Assembly: GCF_014193375.1 (NCBI RefSeq)
Contig: NZ_JACHZF010000002.1
Location: 151,917 to 215,916 of the forward strand
From: Halomonas campaniensis
Lineage (GTDB): Bacteria > Pseudomonadota > Gammaproteobacteria > Pseudomonadales > Halomonadaceae
Length of the DNA: 64,000 nt
Reading direction: 5' to 3'
Numbering within the stretch: position 1 is the stretch's first letter; each line of letters begins with the position of its first letter. Made by a program: the position numbers and the translations under genes. The notes under the pieces were generated by a model. The model worked only from the letters and a program-made list of their open reading frames with translations, did no database searches and was not told the origin of the DNA. This document shows positions 37,713 to 47,971 of the stretch, one piece after another.

Positions 37713-40291
37713 GCCTGACCGCCCTGCGCCTGGCGCGCTTCTCCGCCCGGGGCCTGGCGCGGGACCTGCGCGCCGCCGACGTGCGCGCCCTGTTCGTTGC
37801 CCTGGCCCTGGCGGTGGCCGCCTCCACCATGATCGGCTTCTTCCTTGACCGCCTGGACCGCGGCCTGGAGCGCCAGGCCAGCCAGCTGCTGGGCGGCGAC
37901 CTGGTGCTGGAGCAGGGCCGCCCCTTCGATGCCGAGCTGCGTCAGACCCTGGAGGAGGCCGGCCTGGTGCTCAGTGACCAGGTGGACATGGTCTCCATGG
38001 CCAGCCTCGGCGACGCCTTCCAGCCGGCCAGCGTGAAGGTGGTGGACCGGCGCTATCCGCTCTACGGCGGGGTCCACGTGGACCTGGGCGAGGGCACCGA
38101 GGTGGTGGCCCGGGGCCCCGCGCCCGGCGAGGCGTGGCTGGCGCCGCGCCTGGCACTGCTGCTCGAGGCCGAGATCGGCGACCGGGTGCGTGTCGGCGAG
38201 ACCGAGCTGACCGTGGCGGGACTGGTCGAGCGCGAGCCCGACCAGTCCGCCGGCTTCGGCAATTTCAACCCCCGGCTGATGATGCACATGGATGACCTGG
38301 CGGCTACCGAGCTGGTGCAGGACGGCTCCCGCGTGGAGTTCGAGCTGCTGGCCGCCGGGCCGCCGGACATCATCGACGACCTGGCGCCGCTGCTGGCCCA
38401 GCTGCGGCGCGACGGGGTCGAGGTGCGCGACGTGCACCGCGACCGCCCCCAGCTCGGCAACGCCCTGGAGCGCGCCGAGCGCTACCTGAGCCTGGCGGGG
38501 CTCGCCGCGGTGCTGCTGGCCGGCGTGGCGGTGGCCATGGCCACCCGCCGCTACGTGGATCGCCACCTGGACACCGCGGCGCTGATGCGCTGCTTCGGCG
38601 CCACCCAGCGGGAGCTGATCCGGGTATTCAGCCTGCAGCTGCTGTGGCTGGCGCTGGCGGCCTCGGCGGTGGGCGCGGTGCTGGGCCTGGCCGGCCAGGC
38701 GGGGCTGCTGGCCCTGCTCACTGCCTTCCTCCCCATGGAGCTGCCGCCCCCCGGGGCGCTGCCGCTGTGGCTCGGCGTGCTCACCGCGCTGGCGGTGCTG
38801 GTGGGCTTCGCCGGGCCGACCCTGCTGCGGCTCAAGAAGGTCAGCGCGCTCAAGGTGCTGCGTCGCGAGCTCGACCCGCTGCCCGCCTCGGCCTGGCTGG
38901 TGGTGGCGATGGCCAGCGCCGTGTTCGGGGGGCTGCTGTGGCTCTACTCCGGCGACCTCGGCCTCTCCGTGGGCCTGCTGCTCGGCGGGCTCGTCATGCT
39001 GGTGGTGCTGTGGGGGCTCGGTTCGCTGCTGCTCGGCGGGGTGCTGCGCCTGGCCGACCGCCTGCCGCGTCGCGGCGGCCAGGATGACCTCGTCCAGGCG
39101 CTGCGCCTGGGCGGGGCCCAGCTGGCGCGGCGGCGCACGGCGAGCCTCGGCCAGCTGCTGGCCTTCTCGGTCACCTTCTTCGCCATGGCGATGATCGCCC
39201 TGGTGCGCGGTGACCTGCTGACCACCTGGGAGGCCCAGCTCCCCGAGGACACTCCCAACTATTTCGCCATCAACATCCAGCCCCACGAGCGCGAGGATTT
39301 CGAGGCGACCCTGGGCAGCGCCGCCGATGCCCGCAGCGCCCTCTACCCCATGGTGCGCGGGCGCATCACCGCCATCAACGACCTGCCGCCCCGGGAGGCG
39401 GTGCCGGCGGATGCCCGCGGCGACAACACCCTGCGCCGGGAGCTCAACCTCACCTGGCGGGAGACCCTGCCGGAGGGCAACCGCCTGGTGGCGGGGCAGT
39501 GGTTCGATGCCCTGGAGGGCGCTGAGCCCGGCGGCTGGCTGGGCCAGGTGGCCGCCGAGCCCGCGGTGACCCGGGTGCCGATCTCCGTGGAGGATGGCCT
39601 GGCCGAGCGCTTCGGGCTCCGCCTCGGCGACACCCTGACCTTCACCATCGGCAGCGAGGAGATCGTCGGCGAGCTGGCCAGCCTGCGCAACCTGGACTGG
39701 GACAGCTTCCGCCCCAACTTCTTCGTGATCTTCCCGCCCGGGGTGCTGGAGCGCTTCGGCCACAGCTACATCACCGCCTTCCACCTGGACGCCGGGGAGA
39801 CCACCACCCTGCGAGAGCTGGTGCGGGCCTTTCCCGGGGTGACGCTGCTCAACGTCGACGCTATCCTCGGGCAGGTGCGCGAGCTGCTGACCCAGGTGAC
39901 CCGCGCGGTGGAGCTGGTGCTGGGCTTCGTGCTGCTGGCCGGCGTCAGCGTGCTCTACGCGGCGCTGACCGCCAGCCGCCCGGTGCGGGCCCACGAGAGC
40001 GGCCTGCTGCGGGTGTTCGGCGCCGGCAACCGCATGCTCTCCCGGGTGCAGGGGGCGGAGTTCGCGATCCTCGGCCTCGCCAGCGGCCTGATGGGGGCGC
40101 TGCTGGCGGAGCTGGCCACCGCGGCCATCTACCTGGCCTGGTTCGACCTGGCGCCGCGCCTGCACGGCGGGCTGTGGCTGGCGCTGCCGCTGGGCGGGGC
40201 GCTGCTGATCGGCGCCATCGGCCACCTGCTCTCCCGGGACCTGCGCCGCCAGGCGCCAGCGGCGAGCCTCGGCCTGCTGGGCGAGACCTGA
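37709..40291 (+). CDS. ybbP: ABC transporter permease, YbbP (FtsX-like, duplicated)
   Basis: An 860-residue inner-membrane permease with an N-terminal helix, large periplasmic domains and FtsX-like four-helix units, one near residues 255-370 and one near 720-850. Family runs include LFVALALAVAASTMIGFFLD near the start and TASRPVRAHESGLLRVFGAG near residue 755. YbbA-YbbP is thought to transport or extract lipophilic substrates, and a role with TesA has been proposed only from gene linkage. Translationally coupled to ybbA. The next gene follows after 9 bp. Confidence 0.91.
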   Translation: MSLTALRLARFSARGLARDLRAADVRALFVALALAVAASTMIGFFLDRLDRGLERQASQLLGGDLVLEQGRPFDAELRQTLEEAGLVLSDQVDMVSMASLGDAFQPASVKVVDRRYPLYGGVHVDLGEGTEVVARGPAPGEAWLAPRLALLLEAEIGDRVRVGETELTVAGLVEREPDQSAGFGNFNPRLMMHMDDLAATELVQDGSRVEFELLAAGPPDIIDDLAPLLAQLRRDGVEVRDVHRDRPQLGNALERAERYLSLAGLAAVLLAGVAVAMATRRYVDRHLDTAALMRCFGATQRELIRVFSLQLLWLALAASAVGAVLGLAGQAGLLALLTAFLPMELPPPGALPLWLGVLTALAVLVGFAGPTLLRLKKVSALKVLRRELDPLPASAWLVVAMASAVFGGLLWLYSGDLGLSVGLLLGGLVMLVVLWGLGSLLLGGVLRLADRLPRRGGQDDLVQALRLGGAQLARRRTASLGQLLAFSVTFFAMAMIALVRGDLLTTWEAQLPEDTPNYFAINIQPHEREDFEATLGSAADARSALYPMVRGRITAINDLPPREAVPADARGDNTLRRELNLTWRETLPEGNRLVAGQWFDALEGAEPGGWLGQVAAEPAVTRVPISVEDGLAERFGLRLGDTLTFTIGSEEIVGELASLRNLDWDSFRPNFFVIFPPGVLERFGHSYITAFHLDAGETTTLRELVRAFPGVTLLNVDAILGQVRELLTQVTRAVELVLGFVLLAGVSVLYAALTASRPVRAHESGLLRVFGAGNRMLSRVQGAEFAILGLASGLMGALLAELATAAIYLAWFDLAPRLHGGLWLALPLGGALLIGAIGHLLSRDLRRQAPAASLGLLGET

Positions 40292-40300
40292 GGAGATGGC

Positions 40301-41728
40301 ATGAACTCCGACACCCTGCGCTACCGGCTGCTGGATGCCCAGCTCGCCCTGGCCCGGGAGAAGCGGCGCGCGGTGATCCTGCTGCTGACCGGGCATGCGG
40401 CGACCCACAAGGGGCAGGTGGTCAACCGCCTCAACCACTGGCTGGAGAACCGCCATACCGAGGTCCATGCCCTGGGGCCCAGCAGCGAGGAGCAGTCGCG
40501 CCCCTACTGGTGGCGCTACTGGCGGCGGGTGCCCGACCGCGGCCGCATCGGCATCTTCATCCATGGCTGGTACGGCGATGCGCTGTTTGCCCGGGCCGAG
40601 CGGCGGCTCTCTCCCGGCGCCTTCCAGGACCGCCTGGCGGAGATCCGCGCCTTCGAGGCGGAGCTCGCCGCCGAGGGGGTGGTGCTGCTCAAGCTGTGGA
40701 CCGACATCGGCCGACGCGAGCAGCGCCGCCACCTGGCCGAGCTGCAGCAGGACCCGGCCCGTGCCTGGCAGGTCGGCGTGAACGAGTGGCAGCGCCATGG
40801 CCAGCATGCCGTCATCGAGGCCATCGGGCGGACGCTGCGCGAGGACACCCGCGCCCCTCATGCCCCCTGGCAGCGGCTCCCCTTCCGCGACCCGGGGGAG
40901 CAGCTCACCCGGGTCGGCCGTGCCCTGCTGGCGGCCATGGAGAAGCCGCCCGAGCCACCGGCGGCGACGCTTGCGACGCTGCCCGACGAGGCGTCCGGCG
41001 TCCCCTCGCTGGGTCGTGCCAGCGCCGCGGTGGAGGCGCGCCTCGACAAGGCCGCCTACCGCGAGCGCCTGGCCCACGGGCAGGCCCGCCTGGCGGCCAA
41101 CGCCCGGGAGGTCGCCCGGCGGCGCATCCCGGTGGTGATCGCCTTCGAGGGCCATGACGCGGCGGGGAAGGGCGGCAGCATCCATCGGGTCACCGCGGCG
41201 CTGGATGCCCGCCAGTACCGGGTCCACCGCATCGGCGCGCCCAGCGACGAGGAGCTGGCGCTGCCCTGGGGCTGGCGCTTCTGGCGCCGCCTGCCCGCCG
41301 ACGGGCGCATCGCCCTCTTCGATCGCAGCTGGTATGGGCGGGTGCTGGTGGAGCGGGTCGAGGGGCTGGCCTCCGAGGCCGAGTGGCGGCGCGCCTATGG
41401 CGAGATCCACCACTTCGAGCAGCAGCTGCTGGCCCATGGCGGGGTGCTGATCAAGCTGTTCCTCGCCATCGACAAGGACGAGCAGCTCCGGCGCTTCGAG
41501 GCCCGCGCCGCCACGCCCCACAAGCGCCACAAGCTGACCGACGAGGACTGGCGCAACCGCGAGCGCTGGGACGACTACCAGCGCGCCATCGACGAGATGT
41601 TCGCCCGCACCCACCTTCCCGGCGCCGAGTGGTCGCTGATCGCCTGCGATGACAAGCGTCGCGCCCGGCTGGCGGTGCTGGAGCGGGTCAACGAGCGGCT
41701 CGAGGCGCGCCTCGCCTCGGCCGTCTGA
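40301..41728 (+). CDS. pap: Polyphosphate:AMP phosphotransferase (two-domain PPK2)
   Basis: A 475-residue class II PPK2 that phosphorylates AMP to ADP using polyphosphate. It consists of two fused PPK2 domains. The C-terminal one is intact, with Walker A in FEGHDAAGKGGSIHRVTAAL and Walker B in ALFDRSWYGRVLVERVEG. The N-terminal one is degenerate (TGHAATHKGQVVN; IFIHGWYGDALFAR), as in other PAPs. Start has a GAGGAG site just after ybbP. It may link polyphosphate stores to energy charge in stress. Confidence 0.9.
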   Translation: MNSDTLRYRLLDAQLALAREKRRAVILLLTGHAATHKGQVVNRLNHWLENRHTEVHALGPSSEEQSRPYWWRYWRRVPDRGRIGIFIHGWYGDALFARAERRLSPGAFQDRLAEIRAFEAELAAEGVVLLKLWTDIGRREQRRHLAELQQDPARAWQVGVNEWQRHGQHAVIEAIGRTLREDTRAPHAPWQRLPFRDPGEQLTRVGRALLAAMEKPPEPPAATLATLPDEASGVPSLGRASAAVEARLDKAAYRERLAHGQARLAANAREVARRRIPVVIAFEGHDAAGKGGSIHRVTAALDARQYRVHRIGAPSDEELALPWGWRFWRRLPADGRIALFDRSWYGRVLVERVEGLASEAEWRRAYGEIHHFEQQLLAHGGVLIKLFLAIDKDEQLRRFEARAATPHKRHKLTDEDWRNRERWDDYQRAIDEMFARTHLPGAEWSLIACDDKRRARLAVLERVNERLEARLASAV

Positions 41729-41782
41729 GCTAGGCTGTCTCTGTTCCGGCCCTGTTTCCATCGATCACACAGGAGGTGATCC

Positions 41783-43183
41783 ATGTCTCGCCCCAACCGC
41801 GCCTCGGCGCTGCTTGCCCTGCCCATGAGCCTGGCCCTGGTCGCGGCCCCGCCGGCCCTGGCCGACGAGGAGCGCCTCGAGGCCGAGCTGCGTGCCCTGT
41901 TCGCCGGCCAGGGCCGCCTGGAGATCGGCGACGTCTCCGGTGCGCTCCTGCGCGACCGGGTCACCGCCGAGGCGCTGCGTTTCGACAGCGACGAGGGGGA
42001 GCGGCTGCTGATCGACCGCTACCGCGTCAGCGGCGACTACGACCGCCCCGACGAGGTCCTGGTGGAGGGGGTCCGCCTGGAGGAAGGCCTCACCGAGATG
42101 CTGCTGATCGGGATCGAGCGGATCGTGCTGGGCGAGCCCTCCCGGGCGGTGCTGCCCCTCGGCGATGAGGAGGCGATGGCGTCGATGCGTCTCGGCAGCC
42201 TGGCGGTGGACGGCCTGGTCGTCGAACTGGCCTCCGCGCTGGTCGCCGAGCTCTCGGGCGAGCCCATGGGCGAGGGCCGGCTCAGCGTCGCGCGGATCCG
42301 CGGCGAGGGGATCTCCCGGGAGGCCATCGACTGGCTGGAGATCGCCGACGTGGCCGGCACCGGCCAGGACCTGGACGAGCTTGGCTCCGGCGCCTTCACC
42401 CTGGGCCGCCTGCGCCTCGAGGGACTCAGCGGCCTGGACGAGGAGGATGCCGAGGAACTCTCCCTGCTCGAGCTGAACGACCTGGCGGTGGAGGCCGAGC
42501 GCATGGTCGGCTCGCTGGCGCGGCTGCGTATCGACGGCGACTTCACGGACGGCGAGGGCGGGGTCCGGGTCGACGAGCTGCGCCTCGACCTGGCGCGGAT
42601 GATCGAGCTGGCGCCAGAAGAGGAGCGCACCCGGCTGCGCATGGCCAGCAACGTGCTCACCGACGGCAGCGGGGCGCTGCACCTGGACGCCGCCTTCCGC
42701 GGTGACTGGCAGCCGAGCGAGGCCCACGGCGTGCTGCGCAGCGACAGCGAGCTCACCCTCCACGACGCCCTGCGCCTGGCCCTCGACATCGAGCTGCCGC
42801 TGGTGCTGCCCGAGGACGCCGAGCCCGCCGAGCTGTTTGCCGACAGCGAACTGCTGGAGGCCGCCACCCTGCTGGGCGGGGAGGTGACGCTCATCCTCTC
42901 CGACCGGGGGCTTTTCGGCCGCCTGGCCACCCTGGGCGCGGCCCTGGAGGGCATCAGCGAGGCCCAGTACCTGGAACAGGCGCGGACCCAGGCCCAGGGC
43001 TTCGGCATGATGTTCGGCCCCCAGGTGCAGGCCTTCCTCATCGGCCTGGTCGAGCTGATGGAGGGCAGCGCCAGCGAGCTCGAGCTGGCGATCAGCCTGC
43101 CGGCGGAGAGCAACCTGGAGACCTTCACCGGTGATCCCCTGGCGCTGCCCGACCGGCTCTCCCTGCGCGTGGAGACGCGCTGA
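41783..43183 (+). CDS. Exported acidic protein of unknown function
   Basis: A 466-residue protein with a signal peptide (SALLALPMSLALVAAPPALA, cleavage after ALA) and no later membrane helix. It is very acidic, with repeated short beta-like stretches of the type LSLLELNDLAVEAERMVGSL, suggestive of a repeated beta fold such as DUF945- or AsmA-like lattices, but I recognise no family. The start has AGGAGGTG upstream. It lies alone between pap and glyA. A periplasmic location is likely; function cannot be assigned. Confidence 0.75.
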   Translation: MSRPNRASALLALPMSLALVAAPPALADEERLEAELRALFAGQGRLEIGDVSGALLRDRVTAEALRFDSDEGERLLIDRYRVSGDYDRPDEVLVEGVRLEEGLTEMLLIGIERIVLGEPSRAVLPLGDEEAMASMRLGSLAVDGLVVELASALVAELSGEPMGEGRLSVARIRGEGISREAIDWLEIADVAGTGQDLDELGSGAFTLGRLRLEGLSGLDEEDAEELSLLELNDLAVEAERMVGSLARLRIDGDFTDGEGGVRVDELRLDLARMIELAPEEERTRLRMASNVLTDGSGALHLDAAFRGDWQPSEAHGVLRSDSELTLHDALRLALDIELPLVLPEDAEPAELFADSELLEAATLLGGEVTLILSDRGLFGRLATLGAALEGISEAQYLEQARTQAQGFGMMFGPQVQAFLIGLVELMEGSASELELAISLPAESNLETFTGDPLALPDRLSLRVETR

Positions 43184-43235
43184 CCGGGAGCGAGAGGCGG
43201 GCGTCATGAATCCCCTGCAGCTCGGGATGATGGCG

Positions 43236-43270
43236 TTTCATGTGAAAGCGCCCCGGGGCTGGGGTATCAT
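43236..43270 (+). promoter_or_regulatory. glyA promoter with a small inverted repeat
   Basis: TTTCATGTGAAA (43236-43247) has perfect 5-bp arms around TG. A -35-like TGTGAA (43241-43246) and a -10 TATCAT (43265-43270), 18 bp apart, follow within it. The repeat overlaps the -35 box and could be an operator for glyA, 42 bp downstream. Confidence 0.45.
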
Positions 43271-43311
43271 GTCGCCCTCAGATTTCCCCCTTGATGCGAG
43301 GTCCCCCGCCC

Positions 43312-44577
43312 ATGTTCAGCCGCGACATGACGATTGCCGGTTTCGATGACGTGCTGTTCGACGCGATGCAGAAGGAAGTCGCGCGCCAGGAAGCGCACAT
43401 CGAGCTGATCGCCTCCGAGAACTACGCAAGCCCGAGGGTGATGGAAGCCCAGGGCAGCCAGCTCACCAACAAGTACGCGGAAGGCTATCCCGGCAAGCGC
43501 TACTACGGCGGCTGCGAGTATGTCGACATCGTCGAGCAGCTGGCCATCGACTACGCCAAGGAGCTGTTCGGCGCCAGCTACGCCAACGTCCAGCCCCACT
43601 CGGGCTCCCAGGCCAACGGCGCCGTCTTCCAGGCGCTGGTCAAGCCGGGCGACACTATCCTGGGCATGAGCCTCGACGCCGGCGGCCACCTGACCCACGG
43701 TGCCAGGCCCAACTTCTCCGGCAAGCACTACCACGCCGTCCAGTACGGCCTGGGCGAGGGCGGCCTGATCGACTACGCCGAGGTGGCGGCCCTGGCCCGC
43801 GAGCACAAGCCGAAGATGATCATCGCCGGCTTCTCCGCCTACTCCCAGGTCATCGACTGGGCGAAGTTCCGCGAGATCGCCGACGAGGTGGGCGCCTACC
43901 TGCTGGTCGACATGGCCCACGTGGCCGGCCTGGTGGCCGCCGGTGTCTACCCGACCCCGCTGCCCCACGCCCACGTGGTCACCACCACCACCCACAAGAC
44001 CCTGCGCGGCCCCCGCGGCGGCCTGATCCTCTCCGCGGAGGGGGATGCCGAGATCGAGAAGAAGCTGCAGTCCGCGGTCTTCCCGGGTGGCCAGGGCGGC
44101 CCGCTGGAGCACGTCATCGCCGCCAAGGCGATCTGCTTCAAGGAGGCCATGGACCCCGCGTTCAAGACCTACCAGCAGCAGGTGGTGAAGAACGCCCAGA
44201 CCATGGCCGGCGTGTTCATCGAGCGCGGCTACGAGGTGGTCTCCGGCGGCACCGAGGACCACCTCTTCCTGCTTTCGCTGATCAAGCAGGGGCTCACCGG
44301 CAAGGACGCGGACGCCGCCCTGGGCCGCGCCCACATCACCGTCAACAAGAACGCCGTGCCGGGCGACCCCCAGAGCCCGTTCGTCACCTCCGGCCTGCGC
44401 ATCGGCACCCCGGCGGTGACCACCCGCGGCTTCGGCGAGGGCGAGTGCAAGGACCTCGCCGGCTGGATCTGCGACATCCTCGACGTCATGGCCAAGGGCG
44501 AGGACTCCGTCGCCATCGAGGCCGAGGTGAAGGGCAAGGTCGAGGCCGTCTGCGCCAACTTCCCCGTCTACCGCTGA
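43312..44577 (+). CDS. glyA: Serine hydroxymethyltransferase
   Basis: A 421-residue PLP enzyme interconverting serine and glycine with tetrahydrofolate, the main one-carbon source. The PLP lysine lies in [59 protein letters not shown] and [17 protein letters not shown] are hallmarks. Start at 43312 by homology ([13 protein letters not shown]); a TTG at 43291 would add seven residues. Two stem-loops follow the stop. Confidence 0.97.
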   Translation: MFSRDMTIAGFDDVLFDAMQKEVARQEAHIELIASENYASPRVMEAQGSQLTNKYAEGYPGKRYYGGCEYVDIVEQLAIDYAKELFGASYANVQPHSGSQANGAVFQALVKPGDTILGMSLDAGGHLTHGARPNFSGKHYHAVQYGLGEGGLIDYAEVAALAREHKPKMIIAGFSAYSQVIDWAKFREIADEVGAYLLVDMAHVAGLVAAGVYPTPLPHAHVVTTTTHKTLRGPRGGLILSAEGDAEIEKKLQSAVFPGGQGGPLEHVIAAKAICFKEAMDPAFKTYQQQVVKNAQTMAGVFIERGYEVVSGGTEDHLFLLSLIKQGLTGKDADAALGRAHITVNKNAVPGDPQSPFVTSGLRIGTPAVTTRGFGEGECKDLAGWICDILDVMAKGEDSVAIEAEVKGKVEAVCANFPVYR

Positions 44578-44584
44578 ACCGGCC

Positions 44585-44660
44585 AGGCGGCGGGGTGATC
44601 GACCCCGCCGCCTGCTGCCTCGCAGCCCGCGCCCCGCGCCGTGACAACGGCGCGGGGCGC
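44585..44660 (+). terminator. Tandem stem-loops after glyA
   Basis: Two perfect hairpins in series: AGGCGGCGGGGT/ACCCCGCCGCCT (44585-44613) and GCGCCCCGCGCCG/CGGCGCGGGGCGC (44629-44660). No T-run follows either one, but their GC strength suggests transcript end or protection before the secretion operon. Confidence 0.6.
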
Positions 44661-44773
44661 ACGCGTCGAGGGGCACGGAAATCTGTCGCTTTGCCGTCCA
44701 GTCTGTTATTTTTCGTAAACAAGTCCGCGGGTCATGAACCCGGGGGCAGCAGTGACGGCGGGGGAAGGGCAGC

Positions 44774-46558
44774 ATGGCGGAACAGCAGGGCGTGACGGCG
44801 CTGCAGCAGGCCTTGAAGGCGTGCCGCGGCTCCTTCCTGTCGGTAGGCTTCTTCAGCCTGTTCGTGAACCTGCTCATGCTGGTGCCGGCCATCTACATGC
44901 TGCAGGTCTACGACCGAGTGCTCGCGACCCAGAGCGGCGAGACCCTGCTGATGCTGACCCTGGTGGTGGTCTTCCTGTTCGCGGTGATGGGCCTGCTGGA
45001 GCTGGTGCGCTCGCGCATGCTGGTGCGGGTCGGCAATCGCCTCGATACCCTGCTCAGCGCCGACCTCTACCAGGCCATGTTCCGTCGCAGCCTGATGACC
45101 GAGGGGCGCCAGTCGGCCCAGCCGCTGAGCGATCTCGGCACCCTGCGGCAGTTCTTCGCCGGCAGCGGCCTGCTGGCCTTCTTCGATGCCCCCTGGGTGC
45201 CGGTCTACCTGGCGGTGCTCTTCCTGCTGCACCCCTGGCTGGGGCTCTTCGCCACCGGCGCCGCGGTGGTGCTGGTGCTGCTGGCCCTGCTCAACGAGAA
45301 GCTGACCCAGCCGCTACAGGCCGCCGCCAACGCCGAGCACATCAAGGCCCAGGAGCTGGCCGGCTCCAACCTGCGCAATGCCGAGGTGCTGCACGCCATG
45401 GGCATGCTGCCCGCCATCATGGGGCGCTGGGCGCGTCGCCACCGCGACTATCTGGCTGGCCACTCCCGCGCCGCCGACCGCGCAGACACCCTGAGCAACA
45501 CCTCCAAGACCCTGCGGCTGCTGGCCCAGTCGCTGATCCTGGGGCTGGGGGCCTGGCTGGTGCTGCGCGCCGAGCTGACCCCGGGGATGATGATCGCCGG
45601 CTCCATCATCATGGGGCGCGCCCTCGCGCCCATCGATCGCATGATCGGCACCTGGAAGGGCTTCGTGGCCGCCCGGGGGGCCCATGGCCGCCTCCAGGAG
45701 CTGCTGGCCCGCACCCCGGGGGAGCCGCCACGGATGTCGCTGCCGGCACCGAAGGGCGAGGTGGTGCTGGAGGGCGTGGCCGCGGCGCCGCCCGGCCTGC
45801 GCACACCGACCCTGCGCGGCATCCAGTTCGCCGTGCCGGCGGGCGTCCATGTCGGCATCATCGGCCCCAGCGCGGCGGGCAAGTCGACCCTGGCGCGGGT
45901 GCTGCTCGGCGTCTGGCCCACCCTGGCGGGCACCGTGCGCCTGGATGGCGCCGACATCGAGCACTGGAACCGCGAGGCGCTGGGGCCCCACGTGGGCTAC
46001 CTGCCCCAGGACATCGAGCTGTTCGACGGCACCCTGGCCGAGAACATCGCCCGCTTCGGCGCGGTGGACCCTGAGCAGGTGGTGGTCGCGGCCCGCAAGG
46101 CCGGCGTCCACGAGATGATCCTGGCGCTGCCGGAGGGCTATGACACCGTGATCTCGGTCGGCGGGGGAGCCCTCTCCGGCGGCCAGCGCCAGCGCATCGC
46201 CCTGGCCCGGGCGCTCTACGGCAGCCCGGTACTGGTGGTGCTCGACGAGCCCAATGCCAGCCTTGACGACGTCGGCGAGCGGGCCCTGGCCGAGGCGATC
46301 CAGCGCCTCAAGGCCGAGGGCGTCACCCTATTCGTGATCAGCCACCGGGTCAGCCTGTTGCGCGGCATGGACCGCCTGCTGGTGCTGCGCGAGGGGCAGG
46401 TCCATCTCTACGGCCCCACCGCCCAGGTGATGGAGCGCATGCAGGGCAAGCCGGCGCCCCAGGCGCGGGTCGCCCGCGCCGGGCGAGCGGCAGTGGCCGC
46501 GGCCGGGAGCGAGGACCACCAGGCCGGCGATGAGCCTCGCGGGGGACAGACACCATGA
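44774..46558 (+). CDS. Type I secretion ABC transporter/ATPase (PrtD/AprD type)
   Basis: A 594-residue inner-membrane exporter for RTX-type proteins. A transmembrane half (residues 20-310, about six helices) is followed by a nucleotide-binding domain. Walker A is IIGPSAAGKSTLARVLLG, the signature ALSGGQRQRIALARALYG, and Walker B VLVVLDEPNASLDDVG. There is no N-terminal C39 or CLD domain, which fits the PrtD group. The C-terminal 45 residues are basic and Ala-rich. The stop overlaps the adaptor start (ATGA). Likely substrates are the two minus-strand proteins downstream. Confidence 0.91.
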   Translation: MAEQQGVTALQQALKACRGSFLSVGFFSLFVNLLMLVPAIYMLQVYDRVLATQSGETLLMLTLVVVFLFAVMGLLELVRSRMLVRVGNRLDTLLSADLYQAMFRRSLMTEGRQSAQPLSDLGTLRQFFAGSGLLAFFDAPWVPVYLAVLFLLHPWLGLFATGAAVVLVLLALLNEKLTQPLQAAANAEHIKAQELAGSNLRNAEVLHAMGMLPAIMGRWARRHRDYLAGHSRAADRADTLSNTSKTLRLLAQSLILGLGAWLVLRAELTPGMMIAGSIIMGRALAPIDRMIGTWKGFVAARGAHGRLQELLARTPGEPPRMSLPAPKGEVVLEGVAAAPPGLRTPTLRGIQFAVPAGVHVGIIGPSAAGKSTLARVLLGVWPTLAGTVRLDGADIEHWNREALGPHVGYLPQDIELFDGTLAENIARFGAVDPEQVVVAARKAGVHEMILALPEGYDTVISVGGGALSGGQRQRIALARALYGSPVLVVLDEPNASLDDVGERALAEAIQRLKAEGVTLFVISHRVSLLRGMDRLLVLREGQVHLYGPTAQVMERMQGKPAPQARVARAGRAAVAAAGSEDHQAGDEPRGGQTP

Positions 46559-47952
46559 GCCAGCAGGAGAGCCGCAGCCTGCCTGCCGGGCATCGCGGCG
46601 GGGTGCCGGGTCGCCCCGAGATCGACGTCACGCCCGCCTCCCTGGAGGGCGAGTACAGCGAGAAGGTGCCGGTCAGCGACCGCGGCTATCGCCGCCTGGG
46701 CATGCTGGTCCTCGGCCTGGGGCTGGGGGGCTTCCTGGCCTGGTCGACCACCGCTTCCCTCGCCGTGGCGGTGGTGGCGCCGGGTCACGTGGCGGTGGAG
46801 TCCTTCCGGCGCACCGTACAGCACCTGGAGGGGGGCATCGTGCGCGAGATCCTGGTGGCCGATGGCGACCGGGTCGAGGCCGGCCAGCCGCTGGTGGTGA
46901 TCGATGACATCCAGGCCCGCAGCGAGCTGCAGATCGTGCGCACCCAGTACCTGGTCGGCCGTGCCGCCGAGCTGCGCCTGCTGGCGGAGCAGCGCGGCGC
47001 CGAGGCGCTGGCGCTCCCCGAGGAGCTGACCGCCAGCGACCTGCCGCGTGTGCAGGAGGTGCTGGCGGTGCAGCAGGCGCTGTTCGCCGCCCGGGGCCAC
47101 TCCCACCGCGCCACCCTGGAGGCGCTGGACGAGCAGGCCGAGCAGCTGCGCCGCCAGATCGAGGGGCTCGAGGAGGTGGTGCGCATCAACGAGCGCCATG
47201 CGGCCTCGCTGCGCGAGGAGGAGCGCGACCTGCGCGGCCTCTTCGAGAAGGGCATGGTCAACAACCAGCGCCTGCGCGAGGTGGAGCGCGACCGGCTGGA
47301 GCTGGAGGGCGATATCGCCAGCCGCCGGGCCGAGATCGCCCGCCTCGCCTCCCAGGTGAGCGAGAACCGCATGCAGCGCGAGATCCGCGACCAGGAGTTC
47401 CACAAGGAGCTGGGCGAGCAGCTGCGCGAGGTCCAGGCCCGGGTAACCGAGGCCGAGGAGCGCATCACCACGCTGATGGACCAGGTGGGCCGCAGCACCG
47501 TCACCGCGCCGGTGGCCGGCACCGTGGTGGAGCGCCGCGTGCACTCCATCGGCGACGTGGTGCGCAGTGGCGACCCGCTGCTCGACATCGTGCCGGGCAA
47601 CGACCGCTTCGTGGTGGAGGCCCGGGTGCCGGACCGCGATGTCAACCAGCTCTACCCCGGCCAGCCGGCGGAGATCCGCTTCTCCGCGTTCAACCAGCGG
47701 TTGACCAATGTGATTCCCGCCGAGGTGATCTTCGTCAGCGCCGACAGCCAGGTGGACGAGGCCACCGGCGCGCGCTTCTATCGGGTGCGCCTGCGGGTCA
47801 CCGAGCCGGGCCGCGAGTCGATGGCGGAGTCCATGCAGCTGCTCGCCGGCATGCCCGCCGAGGTGATGATCCGCACCGGCGAGCGCACCTTCGCCAGCTA
47901 CATCACCAAGCCCATCACCGACATGCTGGCCCGGGCCATCCGCGAGGAGTGA
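46555..47952 (+). CDS. Type I secretion periplasmic adaptor (HlyD/PrtE family)
   Basis: A 465-residue membrane-fusion protein. A short cytosolic N-terminus is followed by one membrane helix (RLGMLVLGLGLGGFLAWSTT), a lipoyl half-motif (VESFRRTVQHLEGGIVREIL), long coiled coils in the middle and a C-terminal beta-barrel with VTAPVAGTVVERRVHSIGDV. The HlyD-type end reads LLAGMPAEVMIRTGERTFAS, then YITKPI. It links the ATPase at 44774 to an outer-membrane TolC-type channel not encoded here. Translationally coupled to the ATPase gene. Confidence 0.92.
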   Translation: MSQQESRSLPAGHRGGVPGRPEIDVTPASLEGEYSEKVPVSDRGYRRLGMLVLGLGLGGFLAWSTTASLAVAVVAPGHVAVESFRRTVQHLEGGIVREILVADGDRVEAGQPLVVIDDIQARSELQIVRTQYLVGRAAELRLLAEQRGAEALALPEELTASDLPRVQEVLAVQQALFAARGHSHRATLEALDEQAEQLRRQIEGLEEVVRINERHAASLREEERDLRGLFEKGMVNNQRLREVERDRLELEGDIASRRAEIARLASQVSENRMQREIRDQEFHKELGEQLREVQARVTEAEERITTLMDQVGRSTVTAPVAGTVVERRVHSIGDVVRSGDPLLDIVPGNDRFVVEARVPDRDVNQLYPGQPAEIRFSAFNQRLTNVIPAEVIFVSADSQVDEATGARFYRVRLRVTEPGRESMAESMQLLAGMPAEVMIRTGERTFASYITKPITDMLARAIREE

Positions 47953-47971
47953 CCGCGCCGCCTCGTCCGGC

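Noticed and set aside
36332..41761. A 1809-codon open frame on the minus strand
   Set aside because: It is the GC-rich shadow of ybbA, ybbP and pap, which are real by motifs. Only its last 222 codons are tesA.
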